This document shows, piece after piece, positions 30,793-39,105 of a DNA stretch of 64,000 bases; the first letter of the stretch is position 1; the number at the start of each line of letters is the position of its first letter. The stretch spans positions 24,082 to 88,081 of the forward strand of contig JAJZQI010000012.1 of assembly GCA_021851875.1 (NCBI GenBank), written 5' to 3'. The DNA is from Pseudomonadota bacterium (GTDB lineage: Bacteria; Pseudomonadota; Gammaproteobacteria; Burkholderiales; JAJZQI01). The notes under the pieces were generated by a model. The model was not told the DNA's origin and ran no database searches. It was given only the letters and a program-made list of their open reading frames with translations. The position numbers were made by a program, and so were the translations under genes.

Positions 30793-30817
30793 CCGTGATG
30801 CCATTGCGGCATCACGG
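30793..30817 (-). terminator. Terminator-like hairpin after the metallo-hydrolase gene
   Basis: CCGTGATGCC-ATTGC-GGCATCACGG, a perfect 10-bp stem 12 bases beyond the metallo-hydrolase stop, without a T-run. The rest of the gap 30583-30792 holds an AT-rich stretch that should contain the chemoreceptor promoter; I cannot fix its hexamers. Confidence 0.5.
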
Positions 30818-30828
30818 CAAGGAAGGCG

Positions 30829-31785
30829 TTATTTGCCCAGCGCTTCTTTTTCCATCAACAGATAAGTGTTGTAGGCATTGCGGCGATTGGCTGCGTCAAA
30901 AGCCGGCAAGTGGTTGTAGCGGTTCCAGTCCGTCTGGCCGTAGGCCTCCTCGAACGGCACAAAGTTGTCGACGGCCTTGCCCATCTGGGTGCGCAGATAA
31001 GCCAGATAATCGCGCGTGAACGCCAGGTCCCTGGCGGCCTCGTAGGACACTTCGCCGTGTCCCGGCACCATGATGGCCGGGTGGAATGCCAGCAGCTTGT
31101 CGAGCGATGACAGCCATGCCTTGCTGTCGGCATCGCCCACATAAGGCACGCGACCTTTAAAGACGAGGTCGCCGGAATAGAGAACCCTGTCGGCTGGCAC
31201 ATAGACAGCCAGGTCTTCGCTGGTATGGGCTGGGCCTACATAGCGAATCTGGAAATGAATGCCGCCCAAAGTCAGTTCCGCATCGCCTGTGAGCCATTTG
31301 TCGGCCGGCAGCACGCGGGTGTTTTCGTCCACCCAGGGGTACAGTTCATCGCGCCGCTGGGCCAGCCTCTTTTCCAGCACATCGCCGACCAGATAGGCCT
31401 TGCCGTTTTCGTGCGCCCAGATTTCCGCGCCGGCCGCCTTGAAGGCTTGCAGGCCGTAGATATGGTCGGCGTGGTAGTGCGTGACGATGACGTATTTGAT
31501 CGGTTTGCTGGTAACGCTGCGAATGAGCTTGATCATGGCTTGCCCCAGGGACGGTGTGCCCAGACTGTCGATAACCACGACCCCGGCGGGTGTGACGACG
31601 AAGCCGGCATTGGACATGAAGCCTTCATTCTCGGCCGAGGCGGCACCCGGCAGTCCCTGAATGTAGTAGCTGTGCGGCGCCACTTTGGTGGCCTGCATGT
31701 TTACCGTGACGGGCGGGTAGTCCTGCGCGAGGGCGAGCAGTGGCAGGCATGAAATGATGAAAAGAAGTTGCAGTAACGGGCGCAT
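30829..31785 (-). CDS. Secreted metallo-beta-lactamase-fold hydrolase
   Basis: 318 aa with a signal peptide (MRPLLQLLFIISCLPLLALAQ). The zinc-binding motif THYHADHIYG, the following His in GPAHTSEDL, the bridging Asp in YSGDLVF and the final His in VPGHGEVS are complete, so two metal ions and hydrolase activity are expected. The arrangement resembles SoxH/quinoprotein-relay type hydrolases; the substrate is unknown. The start at 31785 lies 1 base beyond the stop of the upstream AhpD-like gene, so they form an operon. The longer upstream frame is rejected because it overlaps that gene. Confidence 0.88.
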   Translation of the reverse strand: MRPLLQLLFIISCLPLLALAQDYPPVTVNMQATKVAPHSYYIQGLPGAASAENEGFMSNAGFVVTPAGVVVIDSLGTPSLGQAMIKLIRSVTSKPIKYVIVTHYHADHIYGLQAFKAAGAEIWAHENGKAYLVGDVLEKRLAQRRDELYPWVDENTRVLPADKWLTGDAELTLGGIHFQIRYVGPAHTSEDLAVYVPADRVLYSGDLVFKGRVPYVGDADSKAWLSSLDKLLAFHPAIMVPGHGEVSYEAARDLAFTRDYLAYLRTQMGKAVDNFVPFEEAYGQTDWNRYNHLPAFDAANRRNAYNTYLLMEKEALGK

Positions 31786-31786
31786 G

Positions 31787-32320
31787 TCAGAAATCGCTTT
31801 CGAGTTTAAAGGTGTTGTAAATGAGGTCGCTGGCAACCATGCGGGCGGCGTGACTGGCGGCATCAAGTATATCGTGGTCGTTCCAGCCCAGCTGGCGCAG
31901 CGCTTCGAGGTCATCTGCGGTGACGCTTTCCGGATGATCAACGGATTGCAGGGCAAACAGCAGCATGGCTTTGTCGCGCTCGGGCAGAGGGCTGGAGTCG
32001 GGCGCGCGTTTGAGCGCTTCGACCTGGCTCGCTGAGTGGCCATACAGATTGATCAGCATGCCGGCGTTGATGCCGACGCAGTAGGCGCAGTTGTGTTCGC
32101 TTGATACCAGCAGGCGAATGGAGGCCAGCAGCGCGCCTGATAAAGTGGGGTGGTTCATGCTGTACTGCACCAGCTCCCATTGCTGGCCCAGCAGCAATGG
32201 CGAGGCGCTCCAGATGCGAAAGGCGCTGGGCACATGCCCCAGGGTTTTCTTGATCTCGGCGTAGATGCGCCCGACCTCGCCCGTAGCCTGGTCAGGGGCA
32301 ATCTGCTTGAGCAGACTCAT
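31787..32320 (-). CDS. AhpD-like carboxymuconolactone-decarboxylase family protein
   Basis: 177 aa, start at 32320 with GGAGGAAGAC upstream. The peroxidase-type active site is EHNCAYCVGINAGM (CxxC plus a following acidic/His region typical of AhpD-like proteins). Helical pattern throughout (LLASIRLLVSSEHNCAYC, HDILDAASHAARMVASDLIYNTF). The expected role is alkyl-hydroperoxide or disulfide chemistry with an unknown reductant. It forms an operon with the metallo-hydrolase and is divergent from the ChrR-type cupin gene. Confidence 0.85.
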   Translation of the reverse strand: MSLLKQIAPDQATGEVGRIYAEIKKTLGHVPSAFRIWSASPLLLGQQWELVQYSMNHPTLSGALLASIRLLVSSEHNCAYCVGINAGMLINLYGHSASQVEALKRAPDSSPLPERDKAMLLFALQSVDHPESVTADDLEALRQLGWNDHDILDAASHAARMVASDLIYNTFKLESDF

Positions 32321-32436
32321 GTCTTCCTCCGTGTGCTGATGGCACATTTCTCTTTTGTTATGACAGTATAGAAAAGCCGTGCGAAAGGAACAATGAGCAG
32401 AAAGTACCGCTTGAGATAGCATGGTAAAATCCGCAC

Positions 32437-33125
32437 ATGAGCCAAGTGATGCGCGCGATGCAGCTGAACAACGACTACTCCCTGCCGGCGGTGGTCGAGA
32501 GCGCCGCTTTGCCCTGGCTGTCTACTCCCATGCCGGGCGTAGAACGGCGCATGCTGGAACGCGACGGCGGCGAGGTGGCGGCGAGGTGGCGCGGGCGACA
32601 TCCATCGTCCGCTATGCGCCGGCTGCGCATTGCAGCGCGCATGTGCACGAGCTGGGTGAGGAAATCATTGTGCTGGAAGGGGAGTTTGCCGACGAGCATG
32701 GCGTCTACCCGGCCGGCACTTATCTCAAGAACCCTCCCGCTTCGTCGCATTCGCCTTATACGCAGAGCGGTTGCGTGCTGTTTGTCAAATTGCGCCACAT
32801 GCAGCCGGACGATCTGCAACAGGTGGTTGTGGATACCCGGACGGCTGAATGGCGACCCGGTCTGGTGCAGGGTCTAAGCGTTTTGCCATTGGCCGAATTC
32901 AAGGGCGAGCACACCGCCTTGGTGCGCTGGCAGCCGGGCGCCCTGTTGCAGGCCCACAAACACTGGGGCGGGGAAGAGATTTATGTGCTGGATGGCATAT
33001 TCGAGGACGAACATGGCCGGTATCCGGCGGGTACCTGGCTGCGTAATCCGCATATGAGTCAACATGCGCCATTCAGCCGTGAGGGCTGCACCATCTATGT
33101 CAAAGTGGGGCATTTGCCCGCTTAG
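32437..33125 (+). pseudogene. ChrR-type double-cupin protein, frameshifted by an 11-bp tandem duplication
   Basis: The first frame from ATG 32437 reads the normal family N-terminus (LPWLSTPMPGVERRMLERDG then GEVA). It shifts at an exact tandem duplication of GCGAGGTGGCG (32570-32580 and 32581-32591). Removing one copy joins it to RATSIVRYAPAAH in the second frame, giving a typical ChrR cupin of about 225 aa. Cupin 1 (HVHELGEEIIVLEGEF) and cupin 2 (HKHWGGEEIYVLDGIF) retain their metal ligands. A longer upstream frame that spans the region is Arg-rich and is a shadow. ChrR-like cupins bind zinc and respond to oxidants; the gene is divergent from the AhpD-like gene. Confidence 0.88.
32570..32591 (+). 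repeat. Exact 11-bp tandem duplication causing the cupin frameshift
   Basis: Two adjacent copies of GCGAGGTGGCG. Eleven is not a multiple of three, so loss of one copy restores the reading frame. Confidence 0.95.
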
Positions 33126-33937
33126 GCCGGTTCCCGGTCCGTTTCGCTGCTCGCGCCGCGCAGCTCCTGGCGAAAGCGCGACGGTGTCATGTGGAACCGT
33201 TCCCTGAAGGCCGTGCTGAAATTGCAGGCATTCTGAAAGCCGATTTGATCGGCGATTTCCTGTACCGACAGATCGGTATCGCTTAACAGTTTGCGGCCGT
33301 GTTGAATACGCTCTTCGCGGATAAAGGCGAAGACGGTCTGGCCCGTTTGCTGACGGAAAATCTGCGATAACTTCTTTTCATGCGTGCCCGTCATCCTGGC
33401 AATTTCACTCAAACTCGGGATGGTGCGCAGGCGTTCGTTGATCAGTTTGGTGGCGGCGTTGAATACGGTGATGTCCGGATGATGCACCGTCGAGCTGGCG
33501 GCGGGTACGGCAACCTCCTTGCAGCGGGCGGCCAATTCCAGATGGATGCGGATGCGCGCCAGGACTTCTTCCGGCTCAAACGGCTTGGTGATGTAATCGA
33601 CCGCACCGACGGTCAGGCCCTCGATGCGGTGTTCCGTTTGATTGTCTTGCGTGAGAAAAATAACCGGAATGTCGCGTGTTGCCGGATCGGCCTTGAGCAG
33701 TCTGCAGACGCTGAATCCGTCCATGCGGGGCAAGCGGGTTTCCAGCAGGATGAGTCCAGGCCGGGTCGCCAGGGCACGTTGATAGGCCTGTTTGCCGTCA
33801 AATGCCAAGGACAGTTTGAAATGGTGGGCGCGCAGCAAATCCATCAGTGTACGCTGTTCTTCGATTGCATGATCGACGATCAGGATGCCGGATTGTGCCA
33901 CTTGTTGTTTTCCCTGCGCGGAATATATTGTGCTCAT
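33122..33937 (-). CDS. Response-regulator-like AraC family transcription factor with non-canonical receiver
   Basis: 271 aa. The receiver domain spans about 16-130 and keeps the Lys (DYITKPFE, Lys118) and Thr (FLTQD), but the phospho-acceptor Asp is replaced by Glu (PGLILLETRLPRMDG, Glu66) and the N-terminal acidic pair is reduced to one Asp (ILIVDHAI). It is therefore probably not phosphorylated normally and may be locked in an active-like state. The C-terminal AraC/XylS helix-turn-helix domain (about 165-262) is typical: LSVQEIADQIGFQNACNFSTAFRERFHMTPSRFRQ. Its end overlaps the convergent cupin gene. Confidence 0.9.
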   Translation of the reverse strand: MSTIYSAQGKQQVAQSGILIVDHAIEEQRTLMDLLRAHHFKLSLAFDGKQAYQRALATRPGLILLETRLPRMDGFSVCRLLKADPATRDIPVIFLTQDNQTEHRIEGLTVGAVDYITKPFEPEEVLARIRIHLELAARCKEVAVPAASSTVHHPDITVFNAATKLINERLRTIPSLSEIARMTGTHEKKLSQIFRQQTGQTVFAFIREERIQHGRKLLSDTDLSVQEIADQIGFQNACNFSTAFRERFHMTPSRFRQELRGASSETDREPA

Positions 33938-34195
33938 GGGTTAAATTATTTTAATTATCTGTATCGTGTGAAATACGAGATGATTTTGCCTCCTTTTATA
34001 TTTCATTGCTAATTTTCCTTTGCAGAAAAAATCCTGTCTGCTTTGGCAAAGGTGTGATTGTGATTTTCACTGCAAAATAAACGGAAAATAACTTCATTGT
34101 GGCCAGATTTGTGCCGGGAAAATATACAGATTATGTCTGCCTCACTCATGCCGCAGCAAAACGGCATGGGCGGCAGGGTATGGATGGGAGGGATC

Positions 34196-34444
34196 GTGTC
34201 AGACGCCAATAAACAGGCTTGCCGCTGCGAGCCGGGATGCTGCTACCTGCAAAATGACAGCGCCTGGGCTAAACGTAACTACACCTTGGCCCATGAGGGC
34301 CAAACACCGGGCGGGCGTTTGATGTGGCAATCTTTGGAAGCCGACCGTCTGGGACTGAAAAGTGCCTGGCTGGAAGGACTCGGAGTCATGGGGGTGTGCC
34401 AGATTCAATGCCGGATGGCGGCGGCAGGAGATCTGCCGGACTGA
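34196..34444 (+). CDS. Hypothetical Cys-rich small protein
   Basis: 82 aa from GTG 34196, chosen for the GGGAGGG ribosome site 4 bases upstream; the open frame continues back to 34097 with weaker starts. The N-terminus has a Cys cluster (ACRCEPGCCYL) and there are two late Cys (GVCQIQCRM), which suggests metal binding or disulfides. No signal peptide, family not recognised. The 258 bases between it and the AraC-type gene are AT-rich and may hold promoters. Confidence 0.45.
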   Translation: MSDANKQACRCEPGCCYLQNDSAWAKRNYTLAHEGQTPGGRLMWQSLEADRLGLKSAWLEGLGVMGVCQIQCRMAAAGDLPD

Positions 34445-34457
34445 GCCGCACCGGATT

Positions 34458-34483
34458 GGCTGATGCGGTTTCCCGCATCAGCC
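34458..34483. terminator. Terminator-like hairpin between convergent genes
   Basis: GGCTGATGCGG-TTTC-CCGCATCAGCC, an 11-bp perfect stem located between the Cys-rich gene and psiF; no T-run on either side. Confidence 0.55.
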
Positions 34484-34498
34484 ATGCGTGCGGCATAA

Positions 34499-34753
34499 TT
34501 ATTTTGCCGCCGCGGCATCCTTTTCGCACTTCGTCATGAAGCTGTTTTTCGCGGCGCCACGCAGTTTTTTGTCGGCGGCTTGGCTCTCGCAGGCTGTCTT
34601 GGCGGTATCCTTCTCGCACTTTTTCATGAAACTGTTCTTCGCCGCGCCGGCCAGCTTCTTCTGCGCAGCCTTGTCAGCACAGCTCATGTCGTCGGCCAGG
34701 GCGATGTTGGCGGCGAACAGGCTCAATACGGCAATGACCAAGGTTTTCTTCAT
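34499..34753 (-). CDS. PsiF repeat protein
   Basis: 84 aa with a signal peptide (MKKTLVIAVLSLFAANIALAD) and two PsiF repeats of the form C-x(n)-KKLxGAAKNSFMxKCEKD: KKLAGAAKNSFMKKCEKD and KKLRGAAKNSFMTKCEKD. It is periplasmic. PsiF is phosphate-starvation-inducible in E. coli; its function is unknown. Confidence 0.9.
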   Translation of the reverse strand: MKKTLVIAVLSLFAANIALADDMSCADKAAQKKLAGAAKNSFMKKCEKDTAKTACESQAADKKLRGAAKNSFMTKCEKDAAAAK

Positions 34754-34923
34754 GTCGGCTCCTCAATGGGGGTGGATCAAACAGGGGCAGTCTTACGGCT
34801 CGCGCTTCGCTGACTGCTGCCGGCATTGTTCTATGGCCTGCTGAGGCCGTCAAGAGCGGCTTGCGGCACGCGGCCACTGATCCGGCTGCCGGCCGGTCAG
34901 ATGTTCCCCGGCCATCATCGCCC

Positions 34924-36885
34924 TTATTGTTTCGATGCCTCGCTATGCCAGGCCGGTAGATCAAAGTAAAACCGCGTGGCGACGTGCGGTGTCGATTCAA
35001 ATTCGATGTGGCCGTCCATGCGGGCGAGCAACTCCTTGGTGATTGCCAGTCCCAGTCCGGTACCGCCGATTTTGCGGGTGTTGGACGAGTCCGCCTGGGA
35101 GAATTTCTCGAACATGCGCGAGTAAAATTCGGCCGGAATGCCCGGACCATGGTCGATGACGGATGTGGTCACCCTGTCGCCCTGTTGATTAAAGCCGATG
35201 GTGACCAAGCCGTTGTCCGGCGAATATTTGATGGCGTTGGAGAGCAGGTTGGACATGACTTGCAAAAAGCGCTGCTTGTCCACCCGCACGAGCAGATCGG
35301 TCGGGCACGGCTCGCAGTGCAGTTGTACGTTACGGTTGCTGCCGTAGGCGCGGTTGGAGGCGATGGCCTGTTCGACGAGCTCGTGCAGGGGGTAGAGCTG
35401 AAAATCGAAATGCATTTTGCCGGCCGACAATTTTTCCATGTCCAGCAGGTCGTTGATCAGAAAGGCCAGGCGCTGACTGTTGTTGTAGGCCAGCGAAATC
35501 AGTTCGGTGACCGGCTGCGGCAGCACCCCGAGGGCGCTGCCATGCAACAGCCCGAGCGCGCCGGAAATGGCGGTGATGGGCGTACGCAACTCATGGCTGA
35601 CGATCGAGACGAACTGGTTTTTCATCCGCTCGGCCTCTTTGCGCTCGGTGATGTCTTCGGAAATGCCCAATAAGTATTGCGGTCTGCCCTTGCGGTCCCG
35701 CAAGGGCAGCTTGCGCGTGTGCAGGAAGCGCGTGCCATGCGGCGTTTCGATCGGTTCCTCGGCAATGTCGACGATACCGGCTTGCGTCAGCACCCGCCGG
35801 TCGTTGGCGGTAAAAAAATCGGCCTGCTCAGGCGGGAAAAAGTCATAATCGTTGTGACCGATCAACTGGTCGCGATCGAGACCAAGCAGAACTTCTCCCG
35901 CACGGTTGAAGAATTCAAAACGCAAATTGTCCGCCCGTTTGAGGAAAATCATGTTGGGCACGTTTTCCAGAATGCTGTCGAGAAACTGGGTTGTTTCCCG
36001 CAGTTTTTCCTCTGCCTGTTTACGCGCGGAAATGTCCGTTTCGATCGCCATGTAGCCCTGCAGCTTGCCGGATGCGTCGCGTAATGGGTCGCAGCTGATC
36101 TGCACCCAATACGGTTGACCGTCTTTGCGATAGTTGATCAGTTCGGCACTGAACGATTCCTTGCGCGACAATTGCTGCCGGATATACTGGATAGTCTCCG
36201 GGTCGCTTTGCATGCCCTGCAATAAATCCCCCGGCTTGCGGTGGATCACCTCATTCAGGCTGTAGCCCGTGATGCGGGTAAAGCCTTCGTTGATCCAATC
36301 AATTTTGCCTTCCGTGTCGGTGATGATGACGCCATTGGTGGTCTGGCTCGCCACCCGTGAGAGGCGCGCCAGCTGCAGCTGGGCGTCGATGGTCAGATGC
36401 AGGTTGAGTTGCGCCTCGACACAATCGGCCAGATCGCGCAGGGACTGTTTCTCCTCCTGATTCAGCGTGCGGGGGCGGCTATCGATGATGCAGAGCGTAC
36501 CGATGGTGTATCCGTCCGGCGTACTGAGCGGAGCGCCGGCGTAGAAACGGATGTACGGCGCGCCGGTGACCAGCGGGTTGTCGGCAAAGCGATAGTCGAG
36601 CCGGGCATCGTTGACTTCAAAGGTGTCCGTCCCCAGGATCGCGTGGCCGCAAAATGAAATATCTCGTCCCGTTTCGCATGCCTCCAGCCCCTGCTTCGAT
36701 TTGAACCATTGCCGGTCGGCATCGATCAGTGAAACCAGGGCGGTTTCAACCCCGAACAGGTGTTTGGCCAGTCGCGTGATGCGGTCAAAACGCTCTTCCG
36801 GCGCGGTATCCAGCAGTTCTTGCTCGCGCAGTGCCTGAAGCCGTTTGATTTCATTTTCCGGGAACGGCGGTGCTTGCATGCTCAA
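34924..36885 (-). CDS. GAF-PAS-PAS sensor histidine kinase
   Basis: 653 aa, no membrane helices, so cytoplasmic. Domains in order: GAF (about 25-165, with SFCGHAIL and GAPLSTPDGYTIGTLCIID), PAS with PAC (about 175-295, NGVIITDTEGKIDWINEGF), PAS (about 300-415), HisKA with the phospho-His in SIVSHELRTPITAISG (near 427), and HATPase_c with NLLSNAIKYSPDNG, DHGPGIP and GGTGLGLAI. No receiver is fused. A partner response regulator is not obvious; the divergent signalling operon at 38 kb is one candidate. Confidence 0.93.
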   Translation of the reverse strand: MSMQAPPFPENEIKRLQALREQELLDTAPEERFDRITRLAKHLFGVETALVSLIDADRQWFKSKQGLEACETGRDISFCGHAILGTDTFEVNDARLDYRFADNPLVTGAPYIRFYAGAPLSTPDGYTIGTLCIIDSRPRTLNQEEKQSLRDLADCVEAQLNLHLTIDAQLQLARLSRVASQTTNGVIITDTEGKIDWINEGFTRITGYSLNEVIHRKPGDLLQGMQSDPETIQYIRQQLSRKESFSAELINYRKDGQPYWVQISCDPLRDASGKLQGYMAIETDISARKQAEEKLRETTQFLDSILENVPNMIFLKRADNLRFEFFNRAGEVLLGLDRDQLIGHNDYDFFPPEQADFFTANDRRVLTQAGIVDIAEEPIETPHGTRFLHTRKLPLRDRKGRPQYLLGISEDITERKEAERMKNQFVSIVSHELRTPITAISGALGLLHGSALGVLPQPVTELISLAYNNSQRLAFLINDLLDMEKLSAGKMHFDFQLYPLHELVEQAIASNRAYGSNRNVQLHCEPCPTDLLVRVDKQRFLQVMSNLLSNAIKYSPDNGLVTIGFNQQGDRVTTSVIDHGPGIPAEFYSRMFEKFSQADSSNTRKIGGTGLGLAITKELLARMDGHIEFESTPHVATRFYFDLPAWHSEASKQ

Positions 36886-36999
36886 TACATTCCTGTCTGT
36901 CTGGGGCCGGCCATTGCAGTGTTATTGTATGCGGGGCGCTACCCAATCGAGTTTAGACGGCTTTACCGGCGCTGCCAATATCAAATCCCGCACGGTTTT

Positions 37000-37715
37000 T
37001 CACTTGTCGCCCAACAGCCCCTGACTGGCGGCGGCCGGCCTGACGTCGGGGTAATACACCCGCGCATAGCTGCGTGCCAGGTTGCTGGTCCACGGCAGGC
37101 CGTCAGACTGGCCGATCTTTTGCCAGTGTTGCATGAGGGTGTGGTCGTATTCCGCGATACCCCCTGCCAGCCGACTGGCATCGTAGCGCTCATCATGGCG
37201 GAAAGTGTATTCGGGCAGGCGCGGTTTTTGCGCGGCGGCTTGATCGATATGGCCGACGCACAATCCCACCAGCGGGAAGGTTTTATCCGGCAGTTGCAGC
37301 AGCTCGATCATGGCCTGCGGGTTGCGGCGAATGCCGCCGATCGGCACCACGTCGAGGCCCAGCGAACGGGCTGCCGTCATCATGTGGCCCAGGGCAATGC
37401 CGCAATCGACGCCGCCCATCAGCAGGCCTTCCACACTTTCGTGAATCAGCTGCTGCCGGCCGGCCATGCCGATAGCCAGTGCGGTCTTGTGGAAATCCAT
37501 GATGACCGCCAAAAACACCGGAGCACGTGCAATCCATGCCTGATCACCGGCGAGTTCGGCAATGCGTGCACGGCGGGCGGCGTCCTGCACGACTACGACG
37601 GACACCTGCTGGCCATTCATGGAGGTGGGGCTGCGATATCCGCTGCGTCGACGGGCTGGTCGGTGAAGCTGCGGTCACTTTTGTGTTGCAGCAACAGGTC
37701 CACTACCGCATTCAT
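37000..37715 (-). pseudogene. NfsA-like flavin nitroreductase with internal deletion and frameshift
   Basis: The start ATG 37715 (GGAGA ribosome site) opens MNAVVDLLLQHKSDRSFTDQ, the normal N-terminus of the family, but stops after 32 codons at 37617. The rest (206 codons from 37620, MNGQQVSVVVVQDA, GGVDCGIALGHMMTAARSLGL, VGLCVGH) is in another frame. Comparison with E. coli NfsA suggests roughly 8-9 codons plus one or two bases were deleted between DAADIA and SPTSMNGQQ, a segment that contacts FMN. A truncated product from ATG 37620 is possible but would lack the first helix. Confidence 0.8.
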
Positions 37716-37925
37716 GCTTTTCTCCGGAATGTTTCAATTTTGCACAAGGCAGGATTATCAAGCGTACATCCATCGCCTTCAAGTCCTTGTACGGGTTCCG
37801 CATTAAAGAGGCGTATGAGAAAAACGGTGTGAAAGTTTATCGGCAAAATGTGATCGGGTGTACTAGACTTTAGCCATGAAGGCAAGATGGTAAGGATTGT
37901 ATCTTCCTGCTAGAATTTTTTATTG

Positions 37926-37940
37926 TTTTGATTATCAAAA
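37926..37940 (+). promoter_or_regulatory. Palindrome upstream of the HD-GYP signalling operon
   Basis: TTTTGATTATCAAAA, a 15-base perfect palindrome about 53 bases before the start codon, in an AT-rich leader that also carries TAGAAT (37912-37917). It could be an operator; the regulator is unknown. The remaining bases between the nitroreductase start and here show no gene. Confidence 0.4.
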
Positions 37941-37992
37941 TAATATCTTCCGATAATCTGCTGTTGGAGTGGTCTGGCAATAGGATTCAGGT

Positions 37993-39105
37993 ATGGCCGG
38001 AGATTTGGCAAAAACAATTCTGATCGTCGATGATTCCCCCGAAAATCTGGCAGTTCTGAGTGAATTGCTGCAACCGGCGTATCAGGTCAGGGCGGCGACT
38101 TCCGGCAGGAAAGCCTTGCGGATTGCCGCGACCGTGCCGCGCCCCGACCTGATTTTGCTGGATGTCATGATGCCGGAACTGGACGGTTACCAGGTGTTCG
38201 ACCAGTTGCGTGCAAATCCGGCTACGCAAGACATCCCGGTGATATTCGTGACGGCCATGGACAGTGTGGAAGCGGAAATGCGGGGATTGGATGCGGGCGC
38301 CGTCGATTACATCACCAAGCCGATTGTCCCGCCCGTGGTGTTGGCCAGGGTGCATACTCAGCTTACGCTGAAACAGGCGCGCGACTGGCTGCATGATCAA
38401 AACAGTTTGCTCGAGGCCGAGGTGTCGCGCCGCATGGCCGAGAATGAGCTGATCCAGGAGGTCAGCATACGCGCGCTGGCGCGTCTGGCCGAGATTCGCG
38501 ATCCGGAAACCGGCAATCATATTCTGCGGACGCAGGGCTATGTCAAACAGCTGGCCGTCGGATTAAGGCTGCATCCGCGTTTCAGCAGCACCCTGAGCGA
38601 ACGCTATATTACCTTGCTTACGCGATCTGCGCCGTTGCACGACATCGGCAAGGTCGGCATACCCGATGCCATTTTACGCAAGCCCGGGCCATTGACCCCG
38701 CAGGAATGGGAAATCATGAAAACCCACGCGCAACTGGGCAGCGAGGCGATCGAACTGGCCGAGCGCGACACCGAGAAACACGTCGAATTTCTTGTTTTGG
38801 CAAAGGAAATTGCGCATTGGCATCATGAAAAATGGGACGGTTCGGGCTATCCGGACGGTTTGGCCGGCGATGCCATTCCCGTTTCGGCGCGTATCATGGC
38901 GCTGGCTGATGTATTCGATGCGCTGATCTCCGCGCGGGCATACAAGAGCCCCATGGCCTTTGAGACGGCGCGCAATTTGATTGCCGAATCCCGCGGCGTC
39001 CATTTTGATCCGGATATGGTGGACAACTTCCTGGCCCATTTCGAAGCGTTCTGCGATATCGCCAGGCGTTATCAGGACACACCGGAGGAGCTGGCCAGTG
39101 AGTGA
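37993..39105 (+). CDS. Response regulator with HD-GYP cyclic-di-GMP phosphodiesterase output (RpfG-like)
   Basis: 370 aa. The receiver (about 7-125) is canonical: ILIVDDSPENL, phospho-acceptor in PDLILLDVMMPELDG (Asp57) and DYITKPI. After a coiled linker the HD-GYP domain (about 150-350) shows LHDIGKVGIPD (HD, near 216) and HHEKWDGSGYPDGLAGDAIP (GYP, near 290), so it should hydrolyse cyclic-di-GMP to GMP when activated. It is the first gene of a four-gene signalling operon; the next gene overlaps its end. Confidence 0.95.
   Translation: MAGDLAKTILIVDDSPENLAVLSELLQPAYQVRAATSGRKALRIAATVPRPDLILLDVMMPELDGYQVFDQLRANPATQDIPVIFVTAMDSVEAEMRGLDAGAVDYITKPIVPPVVLARVHTQLTLKQARDWLHDQNSLLEAEVSRRMAENELIQEVSIRALARLAEIRDPETGNHILRTQGYVKQLAVGLRLHPRFSSTLSERYITLLTRSAPLHDIGKVGIPDAILRKPGPLTPQEWEIMKTHAQLGSEAIELAERDTEKHVEFLVLAKEIAHWHHEKWDGSGYPDGLAGDAIPVSARIMALADVFDALISARAYKSPMAFETARNLIAESRGVHFDPDMVDNFLAHFEAFCDIARRYQDTPEELASE

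Noticed and set aside
32421-33125. Single uninterrupted frame over the cupin region starting at 32421
   Set aside because: Its first 50 codons are Arg/Gly-rich and unlike any cupin; they are the shadow of the real frame before the 11-bp duplication.
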